Origin: Mangrovicoccus sp049603835
Lineage (GTDB): Bacteria; Pseudomonadota; Alphaproteobacteria; Rhodobacterales; Rhodobacteraceae
Reading direction: 5' to 3'
DNA length: 64,000 nucleotides
NCBI GenBank assembly: GCA_049603835.1
Contig: JBMYSZ010000010.1
Location: 59,721-123,720 of the forward strand
Below are positions 1-8,704 of this stretch, in pieces; positions within the stretch are counted from its first letter, which is position 1; every line of letters begins with the position of its first letter. The notes under the pieces were generated by a model. It did not search any database and was not told where the DNA came from. It worked only from the letters and a program-made list of their open reading frames with translations. A program made the position numbers and the translations under genes.

Positions 1-65
1 TGACCTGACCGTGATCCACCGCCGCCGCGGACACCTAATGTTTTTTTGCCGTCGCTGTCGCTCAT
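1..65 (-). CDS. infB: Translation initiation factor IF-2, N-terminal fragment (cut by window edge)
   Basis: Only the first 21 codons are inside the window. The ATG at 65 opens a reading frame beginning MSDSDGKKTLGVRGGGGSR, which is the familiar start of alphaproteobacterial IF-2. An AAGGAA ribosome site overlaps the last codons of the upstream rnpM gene, 7 bases before the start, so the two are translationally linked. IF-2 is the GTPase that places initiator tRNA on the 30S subunit. Its position after nusA and rnpM is the classic order and supports the call although the GTPase domain lies outside the window. Confidence 0.85.
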   Translation of the reverse strand, partial: MSDSDGKKTLGVRGGGGSRSG

Positions 66-72
66 ATAGCCG

Positions 73-696
73 TTATTCCTTCCCAAGGGCGCCCTCGCCC
101 CTGTATTGCGGACGCAGTCCCGCTAATCGTGCCGCATCCTCTACAACACGGTGCGTGAGTCCACCACCCGCAAGAGCACCGTGAATTACTTTTTCACGCC
201 CAAATGCTGCACCAATTTCGTCAGCACTTAGTATTTCGATCAATGTTTCAGGCCCACGAGGTGGCCTGAGCTTGCTTCGGCCCCGTTCCGAACCGTCATG
301 GGCCTGTAATAAGACGGCGGCTTGGTCGTTCAAAAGCCACGCCTTAACCTTTTCGTAGCCAGCCACCGCTTCGCCAGCCTTTCGCGCCAAGGCGATCAGA
401 TCTGTGACGCGGTTGGCCAATTGCAGTTCGACCAACTCGATCAGTCCATCCGGTGCCGTAACCTGTTGCCGCGCAGCGCGGGAAAATAGCCGCTTTGCCA
501 CGGCTTTTTCCAGAACAGCGCGATCAGAGGTCACCCACAATCCGCGTCCAGGCAGTTTCCCTAACACATCTGGAACAACAGTTCCATCCGGTCCGACAAC
601 AAACCTAACAAGGCCGGTCTTGGGGCCGGAGTCCCCGGTCACCAAACATTTTCGTTGCGGGTCATCCCGCAGTTTCGCTCGGCCGCCGCGGCTCAC
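73..696 (-). CDS. rnpM: YlxR/RnpM-type RNA-binding protein (DUF448) with L7Ae-like C-terminal half
   Basis: About 207 residues if translated from the GTG at 696, which has an AGGGA ribosome site 11 bases upstream; a longer reading frame upstream runs back into nusA and is less likely. The N-terminal part holds the YlxR signature (RKCLVTGD, then RFVVGPDG and PGRGLWV), a small RNA-binding fold known in Firmicutes to modulate RNase P. The C-terminal half (VTDLIALARKAGEAVAGYEKV onward) resembles the L7Ae/L30e RNA-binding fold that is fused to YlxR in many alphaproteobacteria. It sits between nusA and infB, so it is transcribed with the transcription/translation operon. The RNA target here is unknown. 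Confidence 0.88.
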   Translation of the reverse strand: MSRGGRAKLRDDPQRKCLVTGDSGPKTGLVRFVVGPDGTVVPDVLGKLPGRGLWVTSDRAVLEKAVAKRLFSRAARQQVTAPDGLIELVELQLANRVTDLIALARKAGEAVAGYEKVKAWLLNDQAAVLLQAHDGSERGRSKLRPPRGPETLIEILSADEIGAAFGREKVIHGALAGGGLTHRVVEDAARLAGLRPQYRGEGALGKE

Positions 697-715
697 TTGG
701 CTGTTCTTCCCTGGG

Positions 716-2350
716 TTACTCGGAGATATCCGATTGGGCCAACTCATCTTCTTCGCCGGCTTCCTCGTCTTCGACTTCGTCAGCAACCAAATCAGCTGGG
801 TCGACCCAGCCCAAAGATACCCGCGCAGACATAACCAAATTCTGAGCTTCTTCCAAATTCACATCGAATTTTTCTAAAAGCCCGTCATCTTTGACCCGCT
901 GACCATCAACCGTGGTCCAGCCGCCCGCCAGTTCCCAATCGGCGCAAGTGGCAAAATCTTCGAGCGATTTGATACCGTCTTGGGCCAGAGCCTCTATCAT
1001 CTGGGGGGTCAGCCCTTCGAATTCAATAAGCGATTCTTCGACGCCAAGCTCGCGGGCTTTTTCCAAAGCGGCGCGATTGATCGCTTCGATATAGTCGCGG
1101 GCGCGGGCCTGCAATTCGTCCGCAGTGGACTCATCCACGCCGTCAATGACCAACAGCTCGTCGAGTTCCACATAGGCGACCTCGTCGAGATTGGTGAAGC
1201 CTTCGGAAACCAGCAGCTGAGCAAAGAATTCGTCCACATCCAAACTGTCCATGAACAATTTGGTGCGCTCGGCGAATTCTGCTTGGCGGCGTTCGCTTTC
1301 CTGACTTTCGGTCATGATATCGATATCAAGCCCGGTCAATTGGCTCGCCAAACGCACATTCTGACCCCGGCGGCCAATGGCCAGGCTTAGCTGCTCGTCT
1401 GGGACCACAACTTCGATCCGTTCCGCTTCGTCATCCAGCACAACTTTGCTAACTTCAGCAGGCTGCAGCGCATTCACCAAAAATGTCGGCTGATCTTCGT
1501 TCCAAGGGATGATGTCGATTTTTTCGCCCTGCAATTCGTTAACTACGGCTTGCACCCGGCTGCCGCGCATCCCGACACAGGCGCCCACCGGATCGATGGA
1601 GCCATCATAGGAAATCACCGCGATTTTCGCCCGGCTGCCCGGATCGCGGGCCACGGCCTTAATCTCGATAATACCGTCATAGATTTCCGGCACTTCCATT
1701 TTAAACAGCTCGGCCATGAATTCCGGCGCGGTCCGGCTTAGGAAAATCTGCGGCCCGCGAGGTTCGCGGCGCACATCTTTGATGAAAACGCGAATCCGGT
1801 CATTCGGGCGATAGCTTTCGCGGCCGATTTTCTCATTCCGGCGCAGAACGGCCTCGCCCCGGCCGATATCGACGATAATATTGCCATATTCTTCGCGCTT
1901 CACCAGGCCATTGATGATTGTCCCGGCGCGGTCTTTGAATTCTTCGTATTGGCGATCCCGCTCCGCTTCGCGAACCTTTTGCAAGATAACCTGCTTGGCC
2001 GATTGCGCGGCAATGCGGCCCAATTCCACCGGCGGAACCTCGTCCACCAGCGTGTCGCCCACTTTCGGATCCGCCATATATTGCTTGGCTTGTTCGACGG
2101 TTAGCTCGGCTTGGTAATTTTCCAGCTCTTCATCTTCGACCACGGTGCGAACCCGGGTGAATGTCGCGACGCCGGTTTTGCGGTCGATGGAGACGCGGAT
2201 ATCCATTTCAGCGCCGTAGCGAGACTTCGCCGCACGGGCGAGACTTTCTTCCATGGCTTCGATCACAAGGCTTGGATCGATCATCTTTTCACGTGCCACG
2301 GCTTCGGCTGTCTGTAAAAGCTCGAGCTGGTTTGCGGAAGTGATAGCCAT
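716..2350 (-). CDS. nusA: Transcription termination/antitermination factor NusA
   Basis: 544 residues, full length for the alphaproteobacterial form. NusA binds RNA polymerase and nascent RNA and tunes pausing, termination and antitermination, including on rRNA operons. The order of parts can be followed: N-terminal polymerase-binding domain, S1 domain (around GTIINGLVKREEYGNIIVDIG), two KH domains (GACVGMRGSRVQAVVNEL and LAIGRRGQNVRLASQLTG), then helix-hairpin-helix-like C-terminal modules and a strongly acidic tail (DEVEDEEAGEEDEL). The start lies 6 bases after the rimP stop, with a GAGGA ribosome site in the rimP end. Part of rimP-nusA-rnpM-infB. Confidence 0.97.
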   Translation of the reverse strand: MAITSANQLELLQTAEAVAREKMIDPSLVIEAMEESLARAAKSRYGAEMDIRVSIDRKTGVATFTRVRTVVEDEELENYQAELTVEQAKQYMADPKVGDTLVDEVPPVELGRIAAQSAKQVILQKVREAERDRQYEEFKDRAGTIINGLVKREEYGNIIVDIGRGEAVLRRNEKIGRESYRPNDRIRVFIKDVRREPRGPQIFLSRTAPEFMAELFKMEVPEIYDGIIEIKAVARDPGSRAKIAVISYDGSIDPVGACVGMRGSRVQAVVNELQGEKIDIIPWNEDQPTFLVNALQPAEVSKVVLDDEAERIEVVVPDEQLSLAIGRRGQNVRLASQLTGLDIDIMTESQESERRQAEFAERTKLFMDSLDVDEFFAQLLVSEGFTNLDEVAYVELDELLVIDGVDESTADELQARARDYIEAINRAALEKARELGVEESLIEFEGLTPQMIEALAQDGIKSLEDFATCADWELAGGWTTVDGQRVKDDGLLEKFDVNLEEAQNLVMSARVSLGWVDPADLVADEVEDEEAGEEDELAQSDISE

Positions 2351-2356
2351 GGGTGT

Positions 2357-2977
2357 TTAGTCCTCTTCTACGGCAGGGGCGTTGGCCGCCTTAATGTCAG
2401 GAGTTTCCGTGTCGGTAACGATTTCATCGAACTGGCTCTCATCAATCGTGCCAGAGGCTTTGCGCTGGCGCAGCATTTCGGTGATGAGATCATCGGTTAG
2501 AATCAGCTTGGCATCGCTTAGCCAGTCAAATTCCAAGCCGATTGTAACAGGCTCGCCCTGGGGGCCGTCGATAGTGATCAGAATTTCGGTGTTTTCCGTG
2601 CCGCTCAGCGTTCCCTTGAAACGACGCCGACCGTCAATCATTTCGGTGGTTTCGATTTTGGCCTCATAGCCTTCCCAGTTGTCGAAATCCTTGATCCGGG
2701 TAAGGGGCCGATCGATGCCTGGGCTGGACACTTCAAGAGTATAGGCGTCTTCAAGCGGGTCTTCCACATCCAAAACCGCAGAGACAGCGGTTGAAATTTT
2801 GGCGCAGTCATCGACCTCAATTCCGCCATCAGGTTTGTCGGCCATGATCTGCAAAGTATGGGTTTTGCCGCCCATCAAACGAATGCGCACCAGCTCATAG
2901 CCCAAATCTTCGATGACGGGCGTCACGATTTCCGCCATCCGGCGGTCTATCGGGGCTTTGGCAATGAGATCAGACAT
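2357..2977 (-). CDS. rimP: Ribosome maturation factor RimP
   Basis: 206 residues. RimP assists assembly of the 30S subunit. The N-terminal domain carries the family motif SSPGIDRPL, followed by an Sm-like C-terminal domain (FKGTLSGTENTEILITIDG). A 40-residue, Thr/Asp-rich C-terminal extension beyond the fold is common in Rhodobacterales. First gene of the operon with nusA; its promoter must lie in the roughly 180 bases before 2977, which also contain the terminator of the upstream chemoreceptor. Confidence 0.95.
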   Translation of the reverse strand: MSDLIAKAPIDRRMAEIVTPVIEDLGYELVRIRLMGGKTHTLQIMADKPDGGIEVDDCAKISTAVSAVLDVEDPLEDAYTLEVSSPGIDRPLTRIKDFDNWEGYEAKIETTEMIDGRRRFKGTLSGTENTEILITIDGPQGEPVTIGLEFDWLSDAKLILTDDLITEMLRQRKASGTIDESQFDEIVTDTETPDIKAANAPAVEED

Positions 2978-3013
2978 GAGATGTAGAAAGTCCCAGAAGG
3001 TGTAAGTTCAAAA

Positions 3014-3041
3014 CACAAAAAAACGGGCCTGCGGCCCGTTT
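3014..3041 (-). terminator. Rho-independent terminator of the chemoreceptor gene
   Basis: Read on the minus strand: a GC stem AAACGGGCC/GGCCCGTTT with a 3-base loop, followed by a run of seven T. It lies 118 bases after the chemoreceptor stop and just ahead of rimP, insulating the two units. A second inverted repeat (GCGCCGC at 3074-3080 with GCGGCGC at 3099-3105) lies between and could form an extra 3' hairpin. Confidence 0.88.
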
Positions 3042-3158
3042 GCGTATTCGGTGGAGCCTCTGAGTGGGTAGGGGCGCCGCTGAGTGCTAGATAGACCGGC
3101 GGCGCTTAAATCTCAAGAGGCATTTCAAACCATACGATTTTATGACCTTTTGGCGCGC

Positions 3159-5237
3159 TTAAAAATCTTCCCAACCATCTGCGTCCGGTTCAGATGAGGC
3201 CATTGGAGGGGCATTGACTGCCTGGCGAACCGGCTCGGCGCGAAACCTGCCGCTGGGTTTGTAAATTTCCGCCTCGGATTTTTGGGTAAAGCTCGCCTGG
3301 ATGCCAGACCCCTCGCCGAGTTTGAATTGGCTCAGGGTTTGAGCCAAATCGACCGCCTCATGGGTGAGGGATTGGCTCGCTTCCAAGGTTTGTTGGAACA
3401 GGGCGGTGTTTTGCTGGGTATTTCCGTCAAGCTGTGCCACGGCACTATTAATTTCCGAAAGCCCGGTTGCCTGCTCGCCTGCGGAATTGGCGATATCCGA
3501 CACATGGACTGCAATATCCGACACCGAAGCGGCGATAGCCTCTAATGTTTCGCCGGCTTCGCCAACTAATGTCACGCCGCGGGTCACATGGCTGCCACTT
3601 TCGGAAATCAGTTGATTGATTTCACGTGCTGCATCCGAGGAACGCTGTGCCAGCGCGCGCACTTCTGATGCGACCACGGCGAAACCGCGTCCCGCTTCGC
3701 CGGCGCGGGCGGCCTCCACCCCAGCATTCAGGGCCAAAAGATTGGTTTGGAAGGCGATGTCATCAATAACATGGATGATTTTGGAAATTTTCTGAGATGA
3801 TTCTTCGATCTCGCCCATGGCGGAGACGGCTTGTTTCACGACGCTGCCGCTGCGGCGCGCTGTTTCAACGGCGTCTGTCACCAAGGCATCGGCATTGCTG
3901 GCCCCTTTTGCGGCTTGTCCGACTGATGCGGTGATTTCCTCCAACGCAGCTGCGGTTTCTTCCAAAGTGGCAGCTGTCTGTTCGGAACGCTTTGCGACAT
4001 CTGCCGCAGAGCCGGTGATTTCCTGACCTTTGCCGCGAATATGCTCGGCCCCCTTCGCGATAACGGATATCACCTGGTATAGATTTTCGACCGTGGCGTT
4101 GAAATCTTGCCGCAGCCGTTCATATTCGCCGGGAAACTCGTTTTCGAGCCGATAAGTGAGTTGGCCCTCGGTCACCGCATGCAGCGCCTCGCCAAGTTGA
4201 CCAACGACAGATCTTTGTAGATCCAGCTGGACCTGGGCCTCCGCTTCGCTTTCGCGGCGCATACGGTCTTTTTCGGCCTCTTCTTGTTCCATAAGCGCCT
4301 GGCGCTCTTTTTCAGCTGCCGCACGTTGCGCATCTTCGCGGGCGATGCGGGCTTTGCGGTCTTCCGCTTCTTGGGCGATTCGGTGAGCCTCTTCCTCGCG
4401 TAGAGCCGCGCTCTTTTTCTCTAATTCCGCCTTTTCAATCAGGCCATTGCGAAATCCATCCAACAACTGAGCCATAGCGCCGAATTCGCTTTTGGAGTTC
4501 GCGCCAGGAACCGGTGCCGCTAAATCCCCTTCGGACAGAGATTTCATACGGGCATTCAACTTAGTCAGCGGTTTGGTCACGCTCATCGCGATGATGGTCG
4601 AGACCCCAAGCAAGGCGACAAATGAAATCCCACCAATGGTCATAGCTACCTGGCGCATATCGGCGAAGTTTTCCGCCGAAGTGGCCATGAAATCATCTGT
4701 GTAAATTCCAGTTCCTACTACGATCCCCCATGGTTCAAAGACTTGAATAGTAGCGGTTTTTTCAAAGGCGCGGTCATTGTCTTCGCCTGGTTTGGAAAAA
4801 TAGTAAGTGTAGTTGAAGCGGCCAAATTCACGCGCGCCTTTGATCATATCTTGGACAAAAAACGCCCCATTTTTGTCTTTGGCCCCGCTAAGATCGACAC
4901 CGATCAAATCCTCACGCGTGCCATGCGCCACGGTTATTCCGTCGTAATCCGTGATAAAAAAGTAGTTTTCGCCACCATAGCGGAAATCTGACAATGTCTT
5001 ATAGGCGAATTGCTGGGCTTCTTCTTTGCTTAATTCACCAGATTGTTGCAGCGCGTAATGTTCTTCAAGAATTGAGAGCGCCATATCAGACACGAAGGTC
5101 ATCGAGTCTGTTTTCAGCTCAAGCGCATCCCGCACAGAATTAGAGTAAATTGCATAGCCGAGCGCGAAATTCGTCAGCAGCGCAACGGCAACGATAGCAT
5201 AGACGCGGGTTCCAACTCGGGCAAGAAAACGGCCCAT
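3159..5237 (-). CDS. Methyl-accepting chemotaxis protein with Cache_2 sensor
   Basis: 692 residues from the ATG at 5237, which has GGAG 8 bases upstream; the frame extends 14 codons further but without a ribosome site. Layout: TM1 (about 11-30), periplasmic single Cache_2 domain (FRYGGENYFFITDYDGITVAHG ... PWGIVVGTGIYTDDF), TM2 near 210, HAMP, a long charged coiled coil (about 285-365), a second HAMP-like segment, then the signalling domain with the conserved hairpin tip (IAFQTNLLALNAGVEAARAGE). The last residues, GWEDF, fit the xWxxF pentapeptide that tethers CheR/CheB methylation enzymes in high-abundance receptors. The ligand is unknown; Cache_2 receptors often sense small carboxylates. 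No other chemotaxis gene is nearby. Confidence 0.95.
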   Translation of the reverse strand: MGRFLARVGTRVYAIVAVALLTNFALGYAIYSNSVRDALELKTDSMTFVSDMALSILEEHYALQQSGELSKEEAQQFAYKTLSDFRYGGENYFFITDYDGITVAHGTREDLIGVDLSGAKDKNGAFFVQDMIKGAREFGRFNYTYYFSKPGEDNDRAFEKTATIQVFEPWGIVVGTGIYTDDFMATSAENFADMRQVAMTIGGISFVALLGVSTIIAMSVTKPLTKLNARMKSLSEGDLAAPVPGANSKSEFGAMAQLLDGFRNGLIEKAELEKKSAALREEEAHRIAQEAEDRKARIAREDAQRAAAEKERQALMEQEEAEKDRMRRESEAEAQVQLDLQRSVVGQLGEALHAVTEGQLTYRLENEFPGEYERLRQDFNATVENLYQVISVIAKGAEHIRGKGQEITGSAADVAKRSEQTAATLEETAAALEEITASVGQAAKGASNADALVTDAVETARRSGSVVKQAVSAMGEIEESSQKISKIIHVIDDIAFQTNLLALNAGVEAARAGEAGRGFAVVASEVRALAQRSSDAAREINQLISESGSHVTRGVTLVGEAGETLEAIAASVSDIAVHVSDIANSAGEQATGLSEINSAVAQLDGNTQQNTALFQQTLEASQSLTHEAVDLAQTLSQFKLGEGSGIQASFTQKSEAEIYKPSGRFRAEPVRQAVNAPPMASSEPDADGWEDF

Positions 5238-5348
5238 AAATACAACTCCAGTGATCCTCAGATAGCCGAGTATCAACACGGAAGGTTTAAATATTTCCCG
5301 AATGCCATCTGAAGTTTCTGGACCAATTTTTGTCGCAGATACGCTAGA

Positions 5349-6338
5349 TTAAACGTTTAAATTCCGCCGCTCTTTGCGCAAGCTATTGGTAATTTTCACT
5401 AATTCCGCGCTAATCCCCGGCTCGCTCAGAGCATGCCCCGCATGCGGAATCATCCGAAGTTCACCTTTGGGCCAGGCTTCCGTGAGATCCCAGGCGGCTT
5501 TCGGAGGGCAAATCATGTCATAACGGCCTTGCACCACAGTGCCAGGAACATCGCGAAGGCGCGACATACGATTCAAGATCCAGCCATCTTCTTCGAGGAA
5601 GCCACTATTGATGAAATAGTGGTTTTCCAAGCGGGCAAAGGCACGGGCATAATTGGCAGGGCTTTCGCCAGTCGCACCGTCATTTTCGATGCTGGCCAGA
5701 CTATTTTCCCAAGCCGCCCAGGCCCTGGCATAGCGCGTTTCGATAATCGCATCGCCGCTGAAAAGCCTTTTGTGATAGGCTGTTATCAGGTCGCCTTGTT
5801 CCTCTGGCGGGATCAGCTGCACAAGCCTTTGCCACAGGTCCGGCCAAAATTTCGCAGCGCCACCGCCGTAAAACCAGTCCAGCTCTGACTTGGTCATCAA
5901 AAAGACGCCGCGCAAAATAAGATAGGCGGCATGTTCGGGATGGGTCAGGGCGTAAATCAATGATAGGGTCGCGCCCCAACTGCCACCAAATACCAGCCAA
6001 CGGTCGATCCCCAGCGTTGTGCGGATCATTTCCATATCAGAGACCAGATGCCAGGTCGTATTAGCAACCACGCTGGCATGAGGTCGCGAACGCCCGCAAC
6101 CTCGTTGATCAAAAAGGATAATGCGGTAAGCGGCGGGGTCGAAATAGCGTCGCATGGTTGGGCTGCAGCCACCGCCCGGCCCCCCATGCACAACGATAAC
6201 CGGCATGCCCTTTGGGTTGCCGCATTGTTCGACATAAACTGTATGCCCTTGGCCAACTTCCAGCATCCTTTGATCGAACACGTCCAAAGGAGGATATAGA
6301 TAGTGTGACGCGGTTTTTGGGCCTGCGAATTGCTCCAT
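5349..6338 (-). CDS. pip: Proline iminopeptidase (alpha/beta hydrolase, S33)
   Basis: 329 residues from the ATG at 6338, matching the usual 310-330 of the family; 47 upstream codons in frame overlap the ubiG start and are unlikely to be used. The enzyme removes N-terminal proline from peptides in the cytoplasm. Seen: the oxyanion segment HGGPGGGCSP, the nucleophile elbow GGSWGATLS (catalytic Ser), the late Asp in YDMICPP and the His in AGHALSEPG. Divergent from ubiG with about 65 bases between starts. Confidence 0.93.
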   Translation of the reverse strand: MEQFAGPKTASHYLYPPLDVFDQRMLEVGQGHTVYVEQCGNPKGMPVIVVHGGPGGGCSPTMRRYFDPAAYRIILFDQRGCGRSRPHASVVANTTWHLVSDMEMIRTTLGIDRWLVFGGSWGATLSLIYALTHPEHAAYLILRGVFLMTKSELDWFYGGGAAKFWPDLWQRLVQLIPPEEQGDLITAYHKRLFSGDAIIETRYARAWAAWENSLASIENDGATGESPANYARAFARLENHYFINSGFLEEDGWILNRMSRLRDVPGTVVQGRYDMICPPKAAWDLTEAWPKGELRMIPHAGHALSEPGISAELVKITNSLRKERRNLNV

Positions 6339-6403
6339 GATCAGACTATATAGAGTGCGGTGAGATCCCGCCATATAGGGAAAAGAAGAAAAGGATGCGC
6401 CCA

Positions 6404-7147
6404 ATGACCGCCGTTTCGACTGTGGATGACCAAGAAATCGCGAAATTTGAGGCAATGGCGGCCGAATGGTGGGACCCATATGGCAAATTTAAGCCTCTCC
6501 ACATGATGAATCCGTGCCGATTGGAGTATATTGTTTCCCAAATCGCGGCTGAATTTGATCGAAATTTAAGCGAATCTGCGCCATTTTCTGGACTTAGGCT
6601 GCTGGATATTGGCTGTGGGGGCGGGTTGCTGTGCGAACCTATGGCGCGCCTGGGGGCAGATGTCATCGGCGCGGATGCGGCAGAGCGCAATATTCCCGTG
6701 GCCAAACTCCATGCAGAGCAATCTAGACTGGATATCGATTATCGCCATGTCACCGCCGAATCTTTGGCGGCGGATGGTGAAGCCTTCGATATCGTCTTGA
6801 ATATGGAAGTGGTCGAACATGTGGCCGACCCTTTGGCTTATCTGACCGCCTGTAAGGATCTGTTGAAACCCGGCGGCCTGATGCTGGCCTCGACACTGAA
6901 CCGCAATCCCAAAAGCTATGCGATGGCGATTTTGGGGGCGGAATATATTATGCGCTGGCTGCCCAAGGGGACGCATGATTGGCGCAAATTCATTACGCCT
7001 GACGAATTGTTCACCTTGCTGCGTGAGGCAGGGCTCGACCCAATTGATCGCAAGGGTTTTGTCTTCGACCCGATCGGTTGGAGCTGGTCCATTTCCGACC
7101 GGGATTTGTCGGTGAATTACGTGACCGCAAGCAAGCGGCCACTGTAA
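6404..7147 (+). CDS. ubiG: Ubiquinone biosynthesis O-methyltransferase UbiG
   Basis: 247 residues from the second in-frame ATG (6404), which has AAGGA 8 bases upstream; ATG 6395 is a less well placed alternative. UbiG does both O-methylations in ubiquinone synthesis using S-adenosylmethionine. Seen: family N-terminus EIAKFEAMAAEWWDPYGKFKPLH, SAM motif I LLDIGCGGGLLCEPMARLG, acidic motif GADAAE, and the post-motif VEHVADPLAYL. The end abuts the convergent marR gene with no gap (7147/7148). Confidence 0.96.
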   Translation: MTAVSTVDDQEIAKFEAMAAEWWDPYGKFKPLHMMNPCRLEYIVSQIAAEFDRNLSESAPFSGLRLLDIGCGGGLLCEPMARLGADVIGADAAERNIPVAKLHAEQSRLDIDYRHVTAESLAADGEAFDIVLNMEVVEHVADPLAYLTACKDLLKPGGLMLASTLNRNPKSYAMAILGAEYIMRWLPKGTHDWRKFITPDELFTLLREAGLDPIDRKGFVFDPIGWSWSISDRDLSVNYVTASKRPL

Positions 7148-7594
7148 TTAGGCGCTATCCGCTAGGGATTCACGCAGGTCTGACAGAATATCCAAGGCCG
7201 AGCTGACAGAGGTTCGACGCTGCCGGCGCAGGACCTCTTCGAAAATCGGCACCATGGAGGCGCTGACCAGATCTAGCGTATGCTGGCCGTCTTCACTGAT
7301 CGTCACGAATTTCCGGCGCGCGTCGATTTTATCCTGGCGGACTTTGATCTGTCCGCTACGCTCTAGCCGACCCAAAGTGTTGCTCATGGCGCCGCGGGTG
7401 ACGTTAAAGGCACTGGCGAGTTTCGCTGGTCCAATTTCTTCGGCGACGCTGGCCAAATGGAGCAATACCAGGAATTGAGACAGCTCAACGCCCTCGGGTA
7501 AAATTTTCGCCAAACGGTTGCGCGTGAATTGATCGAGCAGCAGGAGCTCACTGAAAAGACGTATAGATAGAGGCGATGGTGATAAGTTGGTCAT
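7148..7594 (-). CDS. MarR-family transcriptional regulator
   Basis: 148 residues. The winged helix-turn-helix is visible as IGPAKLASAFNVTRGAMSNTLGRLERSGQIKVRQDKIDARRK... (about 50-100), with N- and C-terminal dimerization helices. The ATG overlaps the nitrilase stop by 4 bases, so it is the last gene of comF-grxC-nitrilase-marR. A MarR regulator at this spot is common in Rhodobacterales; it may be related to PetP of Rhodobacter capsulatus, but I cannot confirm this by eye. Its targets are unknown. Confidence 0.9.
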   Translation of the reverse strand: MTNLSPSPLSIRLFSELLLLDQFTRNRLAKILPEGVELSQFLVLLHLASVAEEIGPAKLASAFNVTRGAMSNTLGRLERSGQIKVRQDKIDARRKFVTISEDGQHTLDLVSASMVPIFEEVLRRQRRTSVSSALDILSDLRESLADSA

Positions 7595-8424
7595 AGCGGA
7601 CCTTCAAAAAAGCGTTCGTGACTTAGGCTCGGTATTTTCATCCGTGCAGTTGCAGAAAGTTGTACGTCAATGAATAGATAATTTATACTAAATTTATCAC
7701 TTGCTTGTGCAAGTAACTCGCCCCAGGGGCTAATCGCGCAACTATGTCCATATGTTCTACGAGATGAGCCAATTTGAGTCTTATGCTCTCCAAATTGCGC
7801 CGGAGCGAGGATAAACACACCATTTTCAATGGCTCGGGCGGTCAAAAGCGGCATCCAATGTGCGACGCCAGTGGTCGGAGAAAACGCCGCAGGCACGGTA
7901 ATGATCTCCGCACCTGATTTTGCTAATGCACGGAAAAGTTGCGGAAAGCGTAAATCATAACAGATAGACAAACCAATTTTTCCAAAGCTCGTCTGATAAG
8001 TGACGGCCCGATCCCCTGGTCGATAGCCAGATGATTCGCGGTACGATTCGCCGTCCCCTAACTCTACGTCAAACATATGAATTTTGTCATATCTCGCAAC
8101 TATCGATCCCGTTGGGTCAATCAGGAAGGAGCGATTCACAAATCGACCATCGGGATCGCCGCTCTTGAGAGCAAGCGATCCCAGCAAAAGCCAAATCCCC
8201 GCCCGTGCCGCCTCCTCTTGCATTTGCGGCAGGGTGGGATCCTCCGCTTCGACGCGTAGCACCGCATGCTGATGTTTGCGACTTGGCGATAGGCAATTGC
8301 AGACCTCTGGCGTTAGAATAAATCCCGCACCTTCAGCGCTGGCTTGGCGGATTGCTTCCCGCATTACACCAGCATTTTCAGTAGGATCATCGCTAGAGCA
8401 CATTTGGATAAGCGCGGTGCGCAT
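7591..8424 (-). CDS. Carbon-nitrogen hydrolase (nitrilase superfamily, Nit1-like)
   Basis: 277 residues. The catalytic triad of the family is present: Glu in FILTPEV, Lys in RYDKIHMFDVEL, and Cys in GLSICYDLRFPQLFR. The fragment IHMFDVELGDGESYRES matches the Nit1/NitFhit branch, whose members hydrolyse deaminated glutathione (metabolite repair). Its place directly after a glutaredoxin gene fits such a glutathione link, but that is inference. Start is 3 bases after the grxC stop; stop overlaps marR. An alternative is omega-amidase activity. Confidence 0.92.
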   Translation of the reverse strand: MRTALIQMCSSDDPTENAGVMREAIRQASAEGAGFILTPEVCNCLSPSRKHQHAVLRVEAEDPTLPQMQEEAARAGIWLLLGSLALKSGDPDGRFVNRSFLIDPTGSIVARYDKIHMFDVELGDGESYRESSGYRPGDRAVTYQTSFGKIGLSICYDLRFPQLFRALAKSGAEIITVPAAFSPTTGVAHWMPLLTARAIENGVFILAPAQFGEHKTQIGSSRRTYGHSCAISPWGELLAQASDKFSINYLFIDVQLSATARMKIPSLSHERFFEGPL

Positions 8425-8427
8425 GGA

Positions 8428-8685
8428 TTATCCAGCCAAGAGCGGATCGAGTTTGCCCGCATTTTCGAGCTCATAGAGATCATCACAGCCGCCCACATGG
8501 GTGGTGCCAATAAAGATCTGCGGCACAGTCCGCGATCCGGGGGCGCGATTTTGCATCTCCACCCGCTTTTCCGGGGTGCGGCTTAGGTCATATTCCGTAA
8601 AGCTCACGCCTTTTTCAGACAAAAGCCGTTTTGCTGCATGGCAGAACCCGCAAAGCGGGGTTGTGTAGATTTCTACTGGTGACAT
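8428..8685 (-). CDS. grxC: Glutaredoxin 3
   Basis: 85 residues, normal for GrxC. Glutathione-dependent disulfide reductase in the cytoplasm. Active site is CGFC (TPLCGFCHAAKRLL), a Rhodobacterales variant of the usual CPYC; the cis-proline segment TVPQIF and the glutathione-binding GGCDDLYEL are intact. Second gene of the comF operon. Confidence 0.96.
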   Translation of the reverse strand: MSPVEIYTTPLCGFCHAAKRLLSEKGVSFTEYDLSRTPEKRVEMQNRAPGSRTVPQIFIGTTHVGGCDDLYELENAGKLDPLLAG

Positions 8686-8704
8686 GGGCAGTTCCTAGAT
8701 GTTG

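Noticed and set aside
3074..3105. Possible tRNA or riboswitch in the rimP upstream region
   Set aside because: Only a simple GCGCCGC/GCGGCGC inverted repeat is present; no cloverleaf and no known leader recognised.
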